DNA from: Desulfobacteraceae bacterium
Lineage (GTDB): Bacteria; Desulfobacterota; DSM-4660; Desulfatiglandales; Desulfatiglandaceae
Assembly: GCA_030613055.1 (NCBI GenBank)
Contig: JAUWMR010000001.1
Span: forward strand, 142,769-206,768
Direction: 5' to 3'
Length of the DNA stretch: 64,000 bases
Numbering within the stretch: the stretch's first letter is position 1; every line of letters starts with the position of its first letter. The notes under the pieces were generated by a model that saw nothing but the letters and a program-made list of their open reading frames with translations, did not search any database and was not told the DNA's origin. Shown here in pieces: positions 54,571-63,521 of the stretch. The translations under genes were made by a program, and so were the position numbers.

Positions 54571-55227
54571 TTGTCCACTCCATCCAAAAATCTACCCCTT
54601 TTTCCCGAGTGCTGCAGCCTCTCGGCACATGATCCATTTTTCTATGAATGCCTGGCCCGGGAGGCAGGGCATAATTTGATTGCCGGGGTTGATGAGGCCG
54701 GACGAGGACCGCTTGCCGGCCCGGTTGTAGCTGCCGCGGTTATCGTTCCCAAGGGTATTGAATTAGCGGGGGTCCAGGACTCAAAAAAAATGCCCGAAAA
54801 AGCCAGAGAAGTTGCCTTTGCCCTAATTCATCACAAGGCCATGTCCCTTGGCATAGGGGTTGTATCCCACAAGTATATTGATGAGTATAATATATTGAGG
54901 GGTTCTCTTGAGGCAATGAGACGTGCGGTTCTGGCACTGGAGCCGCCGCCCGGATTTCTTCTTGTTGATGGTATCCACGGAGTTCCTGTGCCCATTCCTC
55001 AAAAGTGCTTAATAAAAGGTGATCAGATCAGCCGAAGTATTTCGGCAGCGTCTGTAATTGCAAAAGTTTACAGGGACAGAATCATGCGTTCCTACCACGA
55101 GTTATATCCGGTCTACGATTTTGCCAAACACAAAGGATACGGGACCCGTAATCATTTCAAGGCCCTGAGGCAATATGGCCCATGCCCGGTTCACCGTATG
55201 TCCTTTAAAGGGGTCTTGGGTAATTGA
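54571..55227 (+). CDS. rnhB: Ribonuclease HII
   Basis: Removes RNA from RNA-DNA hybrids and single ribonucleotides from DNA. In 218 residues: AGVDEAGRGPLAGPVVAAAVI with the first catalytic Asp-Glu, DSKKMPEKAREVAF, LLVDGIHGVP, KGDQISRSISAASVIAKVYRDR and the end FAKHKGYGT. The start is TTG at 54571; no suitable in-frame ATG is available. The stop overlaps the yraN start by 4 bp. Confidence 0.95.
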   Translation: MSTPSKNLPLFPECCSLSAHDPFFYECLAREAGHNLIAGVDEAGRGPLAGPVVAAAVIVPKGIELAGVQDSKKMPEKAREVAFALIHHKAMSLGIGVVSHKYIDEYNILRGSLEAMRRAVLALEPPPGFLLVDGIHGVPVPIPQKCLIKGDQISRSISAASVIAKVYRDRIMRSYHELYPVYDFAKHKGYGTRNHFKALRQYGPCPVHRMSFKGVLGN

Positions 55228-55592
55228 CAAAAGAAAGACTTGATTTAGGAAGACTCGGTGAAAGTCTGGCGCGACAAAAGCTCAAAGAACTGGGATACAA
55301 GGAAATCATTCGTAATTATCGCTGTCCTCTCGGGGAAGTAGATCTCATTGCAATGGATGGTGAGACCCTGGTCTTTATAGAAATAAAGACAAGAAGGGGC
55401 AGGTCAATAGGTTATGCTAAAGAAGCTGTTGATGCCAGAAAAAAGCGACAACTGTCAAAGGTTGCCCTGGCCTATATGAAATCCAATATATGCGGTGAGA
55501 CCAGGGCAAGGTTTGATGTAGTAGCTGTCAGCCTTCCGGGGGGCAAGCCAAAGATTGAAGTAATTCGGAATGCCTTTGAATTAGCCTATTAG
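55224..55592 (+). CDS. yraN: YraN family (UPF0102) putative endonuclease
   Basis: A 122-residue protein with a restriction-endonuclease-like fold: GRLGESLARQKLKELGYKEIIRNYRCPLGEVDLIAMDGETLVFIEIKTRRG, where E...D...E-x-K forms the presumed active site. Function unknown; it commonly follows rnhB. TTG start, 4-bp overlap with rnhB. Confidence 0.93.
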   Translation: MTKERLDLGRLGESLARQKLKELGYKEIIRNYRCPLGEVDLIAMDGETLVFIEIKTRRGRSIGYAKEAVDARKKRQLSKVALAYMKSNICGETRARFDVVAVSLPGGKPKIEVIRNAFELAY

Positions 55593-55618
55593 CTGGATTG
55601 TCAAATAGGCAACGTGTA

Positions 55619-56548
55619 ATGAAAGACTCAAATATAAATAATCCTGAAATCCAAAATCCAAAATGTGGCACATTGTATGTAGTTTCAACACCCATTGGAA
55701 ATCTTGAAGACATCACCCTAAGGGCCTTAAGAACACTCAAAAGCGTGGATATTATTGCAGCAGAGAACACGACCCATACAAGGGGGCTTTGCAAACATTA
55801 CGGTATTAAAGTTAGGGTCTCGAGCTACAACCAGCACAACCAGAAAAAAAAGGCCCCTGAGTTGATCAGGAAATTGAAATCCGGCGCCAATGTAGCCATC
55901 GTGACCGACGCCGGGACACCATGTATTTCCGATCCCGGTGCATACTTGATTAGTCGAGCATCAAAGGAACAGATAGCAGTGACTGCAATCCCTGGTGCTT
56001 CCGCTGTAACTGCGGCCCTTTCAGTTTCAGGCATGCCCACAGAATGTTTTGTCTTTATGGGGTTCTTGCCAAACAGATCCGGTAAGAGAAGAAGGGAACT
56101 TAAAAAATTGTCTTCCGAGGAGCGTACAATGGTGTTTTTTGAGGCACCGCACCGCCTTGTTGCCATGCTCAATGATCTACGAGGGATATTTGGGGATCGG
56201 CAGATGGTCATTCTCAGGGAAATGACAAAGGTATTTGAGGAGACGAAAAGAGGGCCAGTGAGTGCTATCTTAGCACAGCTGTCAACAGAAAAAATCAAAG
56301 GAGAACTTACGCTCGTAGTAGAGGGCAACAAAAGGAAAGAAAAAAACCATGCCATAAGAAGAGATGTCCTGAAAAAGATAGACAACCTCCTTCAGAAAAA
56401 GAAAATAAGCATCAAGGATATTGCTTACCTCCTTGCCAGTGAAGAAGGCCTGAATTACAGGCACATATACAAAGAATGTCTTGCAAGGAAAAAGATTCTC
56501 CAAGGTTTTAAGGTGGATTCAATTGATCAAGAAACTCATGATCAATAA
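55619..56548 (+). CDS. rsmI: 16S rRNA 2'-O-ribose C1402 methyltransferase
   Basis: Tetrapyrrole-methylase-fold enzyme. In 309 residues: GTLYVVSTPIGNLEDITLRALRTLKSVDIIAAENT, VSSYNQHNQKKKAPELI, VTDAGTPCISDPGAYLI, PGASAVTAALSVSGMPT and GFLPNRSGKRRRELKKL. ENT-THTRGL replaces the usual EDTR-x-T. The frame could begin at TTG 55598; ATG 55619 is preferred, though neither has a strong ribosome site. It overlaps the HPr gene by 26 bp. Confidence 0.94.
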   Translation: MKDSNINNPEIQNPKCGTLYVVSTPIGNLEDITLRALRTLKSVDIIAAENTTHTRGLCKHYGIKVRVSSYNQHNQKKKAPELIRKLKSGANVAIVTDAGTPCISDPGAYLISRASKEQIAVTAIPGASAVTAALSVSGMPTECFVFMGFLPNRSGKRRRELKKLSSEERTMVFFEAPHRLVAMLNDLRGIFGDRQMVILREMTKVFEETKRGPVSAILAQLSTEKIKGELTLVVEGNKRKEKNHAIRRDVLKKIDNLLQKKKISIKDIAYLLASEEGLNYRHIYKECLARKKILQGFKVDSIDQETHDQ

Positions 56549-56789
56549 CAATTTGGGAATACATGCACGGGCTGCCGCAAAAATAGTGGAACTGGCTAAT
56601 CGGTACAAGGCCCATCTGTACCTAAAGAAGGACGATAAGGAAGTGGATGGCTCCAACATTCTGTCAATACTCACGCTTTCATGTCCCAAAGGAACAGAGA
56701 TACAGGCAAGAATTGTAGGTGAAAATTCTGAGCGTTTTATGAAAGAGCTGAGTGAGCTATTTGAAAAAAAATTTGGGGAAACCAGATGA
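56523..56789 (+). CDS. ptsH: Phosphocarrier protein HPr
   Basis: An 88-residue PTS phosphocarrier with the active-site His14 in LGIHARAAAKIVELA; the usual Pro after HAR is Ala here. The regulatory-site region is DGSNILSILTLSCPKG. The ATG at 56538 would cut off the first beta strand, whereas TTG at 56523 restores full length and has AGGTGG 6 nt upstream, so TTG is chosen. It overlaps rsmI and, by 4 bp, ptsI. No sugar EII genes are nearby, so a regulatory phosphorelay is likely. Confidence 0.9.
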   Translation: MIKKLMINNNLGIHARAAAKIVELANRYKAHLYLKKDDKEVDGSNILSILTLSCPKGTEIQARIVGENSERFMKELSELFEKKFGETR

Positions 56790-58570
56790 CGGATAAAAAT
56801 TTTAGCGATCAGAAGGTGCTGAGAGGTATTCCCGTCTCCCCTGGCATTATCATCGGTAAGGCGCGTTTGGTTGACAGGTCGAGGGTCAAGATCCTTTATC
56901 AATATCTTATAAGCGATGATCAGTTGAGCCAGGAGGTGGAGCGGTTTAAACATGCCATTAAAACCACTGAGGAGCAGCTTGCTACTTTAAAAAACCGGAT
57001 GCCAGACAAAATAAATAAGCATAGTTTCATCATTGATAGCTGTCTGATGATGCTTAAAGACAGCATGCTCAACGATTCCACAATTAAGAAAATCCTGAAT
57101 GAAAAGATCAATGCAGAGTGGGCTCTTAAAAAGTCACTTGACGAAATAAGAGAGGTTTTCAGTCAGATTGACGATGAATACATCAGCAACCGTATCAACG
57201 ACGTGGAGAACGTCATTGAAAAGGTGCTTCGAAACCTCTCTGGAAAAGAACAAGAGAGCCTTGCCGAGATTAACCAGCGAGTGATTATTGTTGCACACGA
57301 TTTGTCTCCGGCTGATACAACCGAGTTGAACATCAATATGGTGATGGGGTTTATTACCAACGTGGGTGGCCAAACGTCTCATACTGCTATTATGGCTCAG
57401 GCTTTGGAGATCCCTGCTGTTGTTGGGTTACAATCGGTCACTGACCTTGTAAAAGATGGGGATCTTTTGATCGTTGACGGAAAAACCGGCAGGATAATTA
57501 TCAACCCCGATGACAGCGCCATCATTGATTACCAGGAACGGCATCTCCAGCGTGAGAAATATAGATCAAGCATAGCCAGGAAGAGCCATCTTCCGGCGAC
57601 AACACTTGACGGGCACAGAATAGCCATCAAAGCTAACATGGAATTTGTGGAAGAGGTTACGGCGGTTAAAAACCATGGTGCAGATGGCATCGGTCTCTTC
57701 AGGACTGAGTTTTTGTATCTCAGAAGCAAAGGCCTTCCAAGTGAGGAGGAATTGTATCAAGACTACAGAGAGGTTGCTGAATTCATTTCGCCACTTGAAC
57801 TGACCATACGGACTCTGGATCTCGGCGGTGACAAATTTGCTTCAGAACTCGAAATTTCCAAAGAGATGAACCCTGCACTCGGACTAAGGGCCATCCGGTT
57901 TTGCCTCAAAGAACCTGAAATTTTTAAGAGTCAGTTACGAGCAATATTAAGGGCAAGTGCCCACGGTAATGTTCAACTTATGTTTCCTATGATATCCGGT
58001 CTACAGGAAATCCTGGATGCAAAGGAGATCCTGTCGCAAGTGAAAGATGAACTGGATAGTAAAAATACTAATTACGATCAAAATATCAAAACCGGCATCA
58101 TGATTGAGGTCCCGTCCGCAGTCACTATGGCAGAAGTCCTGGCTCGACACGTGGATTTTTTCAGTATAGGCACTAACGATCTCATTCAGTATGCCCTTGC
58201 AATTGATAGAATAAACGAACAGGTGGCATACATGTACCAGCCTTTTCATCCTGCAATCCTCAGGATGATCAAGCATGTGGTGGATTCTGCTAAAGAAGCA
58301 GGGATTGGGGTTTCCCTGTGCGGCGAAATGGCTGGCGACCCACTTTGCGTATCTATTCTGCTCGGCCTGGGTATTGAAGAGCTTAGCTTAAACTCAAGGG
58401 CCATTCCACTTATTAAAAAGATCATCAGATCTATCTCTATTGAAGAGGCCCGCATGGATTTTAGAAATATTAATAGGCTGAATACGGCCAATGAGGTCAG
58501 GGCATATATACAGGACCGAATGAAGGCCCTGGTCCCGGAACTGCAAGAAAAAGGATATCTCGATATCTGA
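56786..58570 (+). CDS. ptsI: Phosphoenolpyruvate-protein phosphotransferase (EI)
   Basis: Transfers phosphate from PEP to HPr. In 594 residues: N-terminal domain with LRGIPVSPGIIIGKA, phospho-His199 in GGQTSHTAIMAQALEIPAVVG, then the PEP-binding barrel with DGIGLFRTEFLYL, TIRTLDLGGDK, NPALGLRAIRFCL, IGTNDLIQYALAIDR and the active-site Cys region SLCGEMAGDP. Full length. With no permease genes around, it probably serves regulation, as in many deltaproteobacteria. Confidence 0.96.
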   Translation: MTDKNFSDQKVLRGIPVSPGIIIGKARLVDRSRVKILYQYLISDDQLSQEVERFKHAIKTTEEQLATLKNRMPDKINKHSFIIDSCLMMLKDSMLNDSTIKKILNEKINAEWALKKSLDEIREVFSQIDDEYISNRINDVENVIEKVLRNLSGKEQESLAEINQRVIIVAHDLSPADTTELNINMVMGFITNVGGQTSHTAIMAQALEIPAVVGLQSVTDLVKDGDLLIVDGKTGRIIINPDDSAIIDYQERHLQREKYRSSIARKSHLPATTLDGHRIAIKANMEFVEEVTAVKNHGADGIGLFRTEFLYLRSKGLPSEEELYQDYREVAEFISPLELTIRTLDLGGDKFASELEISKEMNPALGLRAIRFCLKEPEIFKSQLRAILRASAHGNVQLMFPMISGLQEILDAKEILSQVKDELDSKNTNYDQNIKTGIMIEVPSAVTMAEVLARHVDFFSIGTNDLIQYALAIDRINEQVAYMYQPFHPAILRMIKHVVDSAKEAGIGVSLCGEMAGDPLCVSILLGLGIEELSLNSRAIPLIKKIIRSISIEEARMDFRNINRLNTANEVRAYIQDRMKALVPELQEKGYLDI

Positions 58571-58659
58571 GCAAGGCATATATCTCAAACAAAACACAAA
58601 ATACAAAACACCAAACACTTAATGAATTCGCTTTTTTTATGAATTAATCGAAGATGGTC

Positions 58660-58800
58660 TCGCAAAAAGTCAGAAATCACCCGTTTTCGTCATTCCCGCG
58701 AAGGCGGGAATCCAAGAAAATCAACCACTTATGGGCTCCCGCTGTAGTTTATCCCGCACTTGATTCGGGGCGGGAGTGACGGCCTTGGAGACTTCTTACT
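58660..58800. repeat. Inverted-repeat element H2 (TCGCAAAAAGTC end)
   Basis: TCGCAAAAAGTC at 58660-58671 and GACTTCTTACT ending about 58800, with inner GTCATTCCCGCGAAGGCGGG and a degenerate partner containing TCGGGGCGGGAGTGAC. Same family as H1. Outside it AATTAATCGAAGAT and ATCAATCGAAGAT occur on the two sides, possibly a short target duplication. Confidence 0.7.
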
Positions 58801-58848
58801 AATTCATCAATCGAAGATAAATAGAACGTCAACGGCGACTAAATAATT

Positions 58849-59304
58849 ATGAATGTGAAAGTCGTTTGTCAAAACAAAAAAGCATACTATAATTACTTTA
58901 TTGACGAAGTCCTTGAGGCTGGAGTTGTACTTTTAGGGCCGGAAGTCAAGTCCTTAAGAGAAGGGCGGGCCAGTTTAGTGGAGAGTTACGCTAATGTAAA
59001 ACGGGGTGAGGTTTTTCTCCACAACATGCATATTACACCATATCCATACGCTCATCATCTCCACCTGGATCCTGTCAGGCCCAGAAAGCTTTTACTGAAC
59101 AAAAAAGAAATAAAAAGGTTGATTGGAAAAACCGAGCAAAAAGGTTACACCCTTATTCCTACAAAGGTCTATTTTTTAAAAGGATTAGCCAAGGTTGAGA
59201 TTGCCCTTGCCAAAGGGAAGCGGAAATACGACAAAAGAAGAGCATTGAAAGAAAAGGACCTGAAAAGAGAGATAGAGGAGGCCAAAAAACGGCAAGAATA
59301 TTGA
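58849..59304 (+). CDS. smpB: SsrA-binding protein SmpB
   Basis: Binds tmRNA and brings it to stalled ribosomes. In 151 residues: NKKAYYNYFIDEVLEAGVVLLGPEVKSLREGRASL, PYPYAHHLHLDPVRPRKLLLNKKEI and the basic C-terminal tail KGKRKYDKRRALKEKDLKREIEEA. Full length. The tmRNA gene starts 33 bp downstream and its promoter overlaps the stop codon. Confidence 0.97.
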   Translation: MNVKVVCQNKKAYYNYFIDEVLEAGVVLLGPEVKSLREGRASLVESYANVKRGEVFLHNMHITPYPYAHHLHLDPVRPRKLLLNKKEIKRLIGKTEQKGYTLIPTKVYFLKGLAKVEIALAKGKRKYDKRRALKEKDLKREIEEAKKRQEY

Positions 59305-59329
59305 CAATTGCCTGATAAAAACTTATATT
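59301..59329 (+). promoter_or_regulatory. Sigma-70 promoter of the tmRNA gene
   Basis: TTGACA (59301-59306), 17-bp spacer, TATATT (59324-59329). The start would be 59337-59338, exactly the mature tmRNA 5' end. The -35 box contains the smpB stop codon. Confidence 0.75.
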
Positions 59330-59337
59330 ACAATTCT

Positions 59338-59692
59338 GGGGGCGAACCGGTTTCGACGGGGATAGTTGAAATTCAGGTCGCATATCGAGGTTCCATCTGC
59401 TCGTAAAACAGGTGGGTATAACGTAAACGCAGACGATTATGCGTATGCTCTAGCCGCATAAATGGCTAGCGTCCTTTTGGTCTGAGCCTGCGGGACCGAT
59501 AAGGGCGACGACTAGCAGGCTAGCTGATCCGTTTAACCTGTAGATCGGTGATGCGAAAATAAATACGGGTTAGCCCCTCGGCAGACCCGCCCGGTTGTAA
59601 TCCTTGGGGTGAAAATTTGAAATCGGGATAAATATGTAGACGCCTGAGTGGAATATTTTCGGACGGGGGTTCGACTCCCCCCGCCTCCACCA
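59338..59692 (+). ncRNA. ssrA: Transfer-messenger RNA (tmRNA)
   Basis: The 5' end GGGGGCGAACCGGTTTCGACGGGG and 3' end GGGTTCGACTCCCCCCGCCTCCACCA are diagnostic. GGGGGCG pairs with CGCCTCC to make the acceptor stem, and the T-loop arm GACGGGGGTTCGACTCCCC is intact; CCA is encoded. About 355 nt, one-piece form. The tag frame is 59423-59461, reading VNADDYAYALAA and then TAA if GTA is the resume codon; the end ALAA is the proteolysis signal. Confidence 0.96.
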
Positions 59693-59983
59693 CACACCCG
59701 AAAACTTTCAGGTATTGCCTTTCCATATTTGATAAAAAGCCTTTTTATTTCGCTATTTCATCCTGCCAGAGATATTTCAATATAATTTTTATATTTTATT
59801 TCTTTTTATGAACTCGTAAAAAGTCCAAATCCATATTTCTGATGTCCATAACTAATTGAAATTACAACATGCAAATTCTACTTTTTGTGTATTTTGTGCC
59901 TTTTTGCGGCTATATCACTTTTGAGCAATATTAATTCCTTCATTGGTATTGTATTTATGGTTCATGACATTTAAAATGGTTGC

Positions 59984-60961
59984 ATGTTACAAATCGGAAC
60001 TTTGAAACTTGATAACCGGCTTGTGCTGGCACCCATGGCAGGTATTACTAACCTTGCATTTCGCCGTATGATTAAAAAGTTAGGGGCAGCTCTTGTCTTC
60101 ACCGAGATGGTCAGTGCCATGGGGTTGACTAAACGACAAAGAAAGACTCTTGATTATTTGAAGAGCCATCCCGATGAAAAACCACTTGCGGTCCAGATAT
60201 TCGGTTCCGAGCCTGAGACAATGGCCGCTGCCGCAGAAATTGTCGTTGAATCAGGGGCTGACATGGTTGATATAAATATGGGTTGTCCCGCGAAAAAGGT
60301 TACAAAAACAGGAGCTGGAGGTGCCCTTCTCCTTGTCCCGAAAAAGGCCCGGGAAATTGTCTCAGCAGTCCGCCGAGCGTGTACCGTACCCATGACAGTC
60401 AAGATGCGGGCCGGATGGTCTGCCGATCAACCGGTTGCAAGTGAGCTGGCTCTCATGGTACAAGACAGCGGAGCTGATGCTGTCACAATACACCCGAGGT
60501 TTGTAAATCAGGGCTTTTCAGGGCAGGCCGACTGGACCATTATTACCAGTATAAAGAATCAGCTTTCAATCCCTGTTATTGGAAACGGTGATATTGTAAG
60601 GCCAACCTGTGCCTTAAGTATGAAAGACCAAACCGGTTGCGACGGTGTAATGATCGGCAGGGGGGCAACAGGAAACCCATGGATTTTTAGTCAGATTCTC
60701 GCCCTGGAAAATGGTCGGAAAGTTATGCAGCCTACATTAACCGACAGAAAGAATTTTATTATGGAACATTTTCACCTTTTATCAAAATCCAGTAGTGAGC
60801 GGCATGCAGCATTTGTCATGCGGGGCATCCTCCTCCGCTATACTAAAGGGCTTCCCAATAGTACCCACTTTCGGGCCACGATTACCCGTATCAAGGATTT
60901 TGATTCGCTTATTTCTACCCTGGATAAGTTCTTTTACTCTTTAGAGGAGAAACTTACTTGA
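59984..60961 (+). CDS. dusB: tRNA-dihydrouridine synthase (DusB type)
   Basis: FMN enzyme reducing uridines in the tRNA D-loop. In 325 residues: LVLAPMAGITNLAFR, FTEMVSAMGL, ADMVDINMGCPAKKV with the catalytic Cys101, MTVKMRAGW, IHPR, IGNGDI and GVMIGRGATGNPWIF. The subfamily is judged from the N-terminal sequence and length. The stop codon overlaps the next gene's TTG start. Confidence 0.92.
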   Translation: MLQIGTLKLDNRLVLAPMAGITNLAFRRMIKKLGAALVFTEMVSAMGLTKRQRKTLDYLKSHPDEKPLAVQIFGSEPETMAAAAEIVVESGADMVDINMGCPAKKVTKTGAGGALLLVPKKAREIVSAVRRACTVPMTVKMRAGWSADQPVASELALMVQDSGADAVTIHPRFVNQGFSGQADWTIITSIKNQLSIPVIGNGDIVRPTCALSMKDQTGCDGVMIGRGATGNPWIFSQILALENGRKVMQPTLTDRKNFIMEHFHLLSKSSSERHAAFVMRGILLRYTKGLPNSTHFRATITRIKDFDSLISTLDKFFYSLEEKLT

Positions 60962-62700
60962 AGGTCAAGTTGGCAAAAACATCCGGTTTTTGCATGGGCG
61001 TCCGCAGGGCCATGGAGATGGTGCTGGCAGAGACCAACAGGACAAAAGATCCCATTTATACCTTCGGTCCTTTGATTCATAACAACCAGGTACTTGATCT
61101 CTTGGCATCAAAAGGGGTTCATGCCGTAGAGAAACTGGAATCTCTCAATTCAGGTGAAATCGTAATCAGGGCCCATGGTATCCCGCCTCAAGAGCGACAG
61201 GCCATAAGAGAAACCGGCTTAAAGGTTATTGATGCCACCTGTCCACGGGTTGCCAGGGTCCATGCAATTATCCGTTCCCATTCACGTAAAGGCCATACAA
61301 CCGTCATCGTCGGGGACAGGGATCACGCAGAGGTGATTGGCCTCGTGGGATACGCCGAGGGTCCAGTTCATGTAATCCAGAAGGTTGATGACGTTCATGA
61401 ATTACCCCATTTAGAGCGGTTGTTGGTAGTCGCCCAGACAACACAGAATGAGGAATCTTTTCACAGGATCGTCAATGCCCTCACCAACCGGTTTAAGGAT
61501 GTATTAGTCTTTAACACCATTTGCGACGCCACCTACCAGCGGCAGCAAGAAGTCAGGTCCTTTGCCGGACAGGTGGACGCAGTTGTAGTAGTGGGAGGAT
61601 ACCATAGCGGAAATACCCAGCGACTCGCACAGGTGTCAAGAGAAACAGGGTTACCCACATTTCACATTGAAACAGAAAAGGATCTGGATAAGGAAACGCT
61701 CTCCGGGATGGAAGTGGTTGGTGTTACTGCAGGCGCATCTACTCCAAACTGGATGATAAAAAACGTGGTTAAGACGATCGAAGGCATCCGCTCCCGAAGC
61801 GAATCCCCACTCTTTAGCTGGACAAAGCCTACGCTCAAGTTCCTGGTACTAAGCAACCTTGCCGTGGCCCTTGGTGCGTTTTCATTTTCCTTTGCAGCGA
61901 CCATACTCCTGGAACACAATCCGGGACTCACATTTCCATTCATAACCTTTCTTTACATTTACGCCATGCACGTTTTAAACCGCTTCCTGGACAAAGGAGC
62001 CTGCGCCTATAACGACCCCGAAAGCGCAGCCTTTCTCAAAAACAACCGACCGCTGTTGATCTTAACGGCTATTGGCGCTGTCATAGGAGCGCTCGCTGTT
62101 TCTTTCAGTGTTGGCCTGTCCACTTTTTTTGCATTGTGCGGCCTGAGTCTGTTGGGAATCATCTATAGTATTCCCCTTGTTCCCATACAAATTCGACACA
62201 GGTATACCTATGCAAAGATCAAGGATATTCCAGGCTCAAGGAGTCTTTCCGAATCGCTTGCCTGGGTTGCTATCATAACGATTCTTCCATTGCTGGATAT
62301 GGATCACATCGTCTGGCCTTCCACAATAGTTACGGCATTGATTGTATTTTCAATGAGTTATGCAAGGGCAATTCTTTTCAATATTATTCAGGCCCAGGGG
62401 GACCTGCTCGTAGGAACAGAGACCCTGCCCATCATCATAGGTGAAAAAAGTACACTGGCACTCCTTAAGATCATCCTTTCCGCAAGCGCGCTTATCCTGA
62501 TCATAAGCCCCATTTTGACTCTGATCGGTCCTTTTTCCTTTGTAATGCTGCTCCCTCTTTTCGTTTTATCCCTCTGCCTTTTTGCTTATGAAAGGCGCTG
62601 GCTTTATCCTGGAACAAAGCTTGAGGCATCGGTGGAGGGCACTTTTTTTCTATCCGGATCCCTGGCAATCATCTGGCAAGCCGTATTATGGCAATCGTAA
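60958..62700 (+). CDS. ispH: IspH (HMBPP reductase) fused to a UbiA-like membrane domain
   Basis: A 580-residue fusion. Residues 1-280 are a complete 4-hydroxy-3-methylbut-2-enyl diphosphate reductase, the last step of the MEP isoprenoid pathway: iron-sulfur Cys12 (GFCMGV), Cys95 (DATCPRV) and Cys189 (TICDAT), His123/Glu125 in RDHAEVIG, Thr161 and the HSGNT loop with Ser217 and Asn219. Residues about 290-580 hold eight or nine hydrophobic helices resembling the UbiA prenyltransferase superfamily, with a modified first Asp-rich motif (NRFLDKG...YNDPE...NNRPL) and SYARAILFNIIQAQGD. One open frame, no frameshift; TTG start after GAGGAG. The next gene, a glycosyltransferase, overlaps by 13 bp. 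The substrate of the membrane domain is unknown. Confidence 0.88.
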   Translation: MKVKLAKTSGFCMGVRRAMEMVLAETNRTKDPIYTFGPLIHNNQVLDLLASKGVHAVEKLESLNSGEIVIRAHGIPPQERQAIRETGLKVIDATCPRVARVHAIIRSHSRKGHTTVIVGDRDHAEVIGLVGYAEGPVHVIQKVDDVHELPHLERLLVVAQTTQNEESFHRIVNALTNRFKDVLVFNTICDATYQRQQEVRSFAGQVDAVVVVGGYHSGNTQRLAQVSRETGLPTFHIETEKDLDKETLSGMEVVGVTAGASTPNWMIKNVVKTIEGIRSRSESPLFSWTKPTLKFLVLSNLAVALGAFSFSFAATILLEHNPGLTFPFITFLYIYAMHVLNRFLDKGACAYNDPESAAFLKNNRPLLILTAIGAVIGALAVSFSVGLSTFFALCGLSLLGIIYSIPLVPIQIRHRYTYAKIKDIPGSRSLSESLAWVAIITILPLLDMDHIVWPSTIVTALIVFSMSYARAILFNIIQAQGDLLVGTETLPIIIGEKSTLALLKIILSASALILIISPILTLIGPFSFVMLLPLFVLSLCLFAYERRWLYPGTKLEASVEGTFFLSGSLAIIWQAVLWQS

Positions 62701-63521
62701 GCATTATCATTCCCACATTCAACAGGGCTGACAAGGTTGTGAGAGCCGTATCCTCAGTCCTTTCCCAGACCTTTGAAGATATTGAAATTATTGTCGTTGA
62801 TGACGCATCAACTGACGGAACAAAAGCTGCTTTAGCTAAATATGGCAATAAAATCATATACATACAGCATTCTTTTAACACAGGTGTATCCGCGGCAAGA
62901 AACACCGGCATCCGAAAATCCACCTCAAAACAGGTTTCGTTCTTAGATTCTGATGACTACTGGCTTCCTGAGAAACTGGAAGTGCAGGTGGAGTTTTTCA
63001 ACAGGCACCCGGAAGCCGTCGCATGCCAGACTGAGGAGATCTGGATCAGGAAGGGCCGCAGGGTCAACCCCCGAAAGAAACACCTGAAACTGACCGGGGA
63101 TATTTTTTTACCCTCCCTAAAGCTCTGTTTGGTAAGCCCTTCCAGCGTCATGTTGAAACGGTCTCTTTTTGAAGAAGTAGGGACCTTTGACGAGGCCCTG
63201 CCCGCATGTGAAGACTACGACCTGTGGCTCAGGATCGCCTGCCGCTATCCGGTTTACCTGATTAAAGAGCCGCTTGTCGTCAAGGAAGGAGGGCACCCGG
63301 ACCAGTTATCCGCCCGGCACAGGGGCATGGACCGGTTCAGAATCGAGGCACTCGTGAAGCTTGTAAAAAGCGGTAAGCTAAATAAAGGACAGCTTGAGGC
63401 GACATTGAACGAACTCTCTTTGAAATGCCTGGTTTATGGTAACGGCTGCCTCAAGCGGGGGAAGCTGGATGAAGGGACATACTATTTGCGGCTGCAGGAA
63501 ATCATGAAAAGGAGAATGTAA
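62688..63521 (+). CDS. Family 2 glycosyltransferase
   Basis: A 277-residue GT-A fold enzyme: VSIIIPTFNRADKVVRAVSSVLSQTFEDIEIIVVDDASTDGT, NTGVSAARNTGIR, FLDSDDYW (the DxD region), and the late EDYDLWLRIACRYPV acid motif with Glu-Asp. No transmembrane helix, so a cytoplasmic nucleotide-sugar transferase. It overlaps the IspH-UbiA gene by 13 bp and the next gene by 1 bp, so the three are translated from one message. The acceptor is unknown; a polyprenyl-phosphate acceptor would fit the neighbour but is speculation. Confidence 0.9.
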   Translation: MAIVSIIIPTFNRADKVVRAVSSVLSQTFEDIEIIVVDDASTDGTKAALAKYGNKIIYIQHSFNTGVSAARNTGIRKSTSKQVSFLDSDDYWLPEKLEVQVEFFNRHPEAVACQTEEIWIRKGRRVNPRKKHLKLTGDIFLPSLKLCLVSPSSVMLKRSLFEEVGTFDEALPACEDYDLWLRIACRYPVYLIKEPLVVKEGGHPDQLSARHRGMDRFRIEALVKLVKSGKLNKGQLEATLNELSLKCLVYGNGCLKRGKLDEGTYYLRLQEIMKRRM

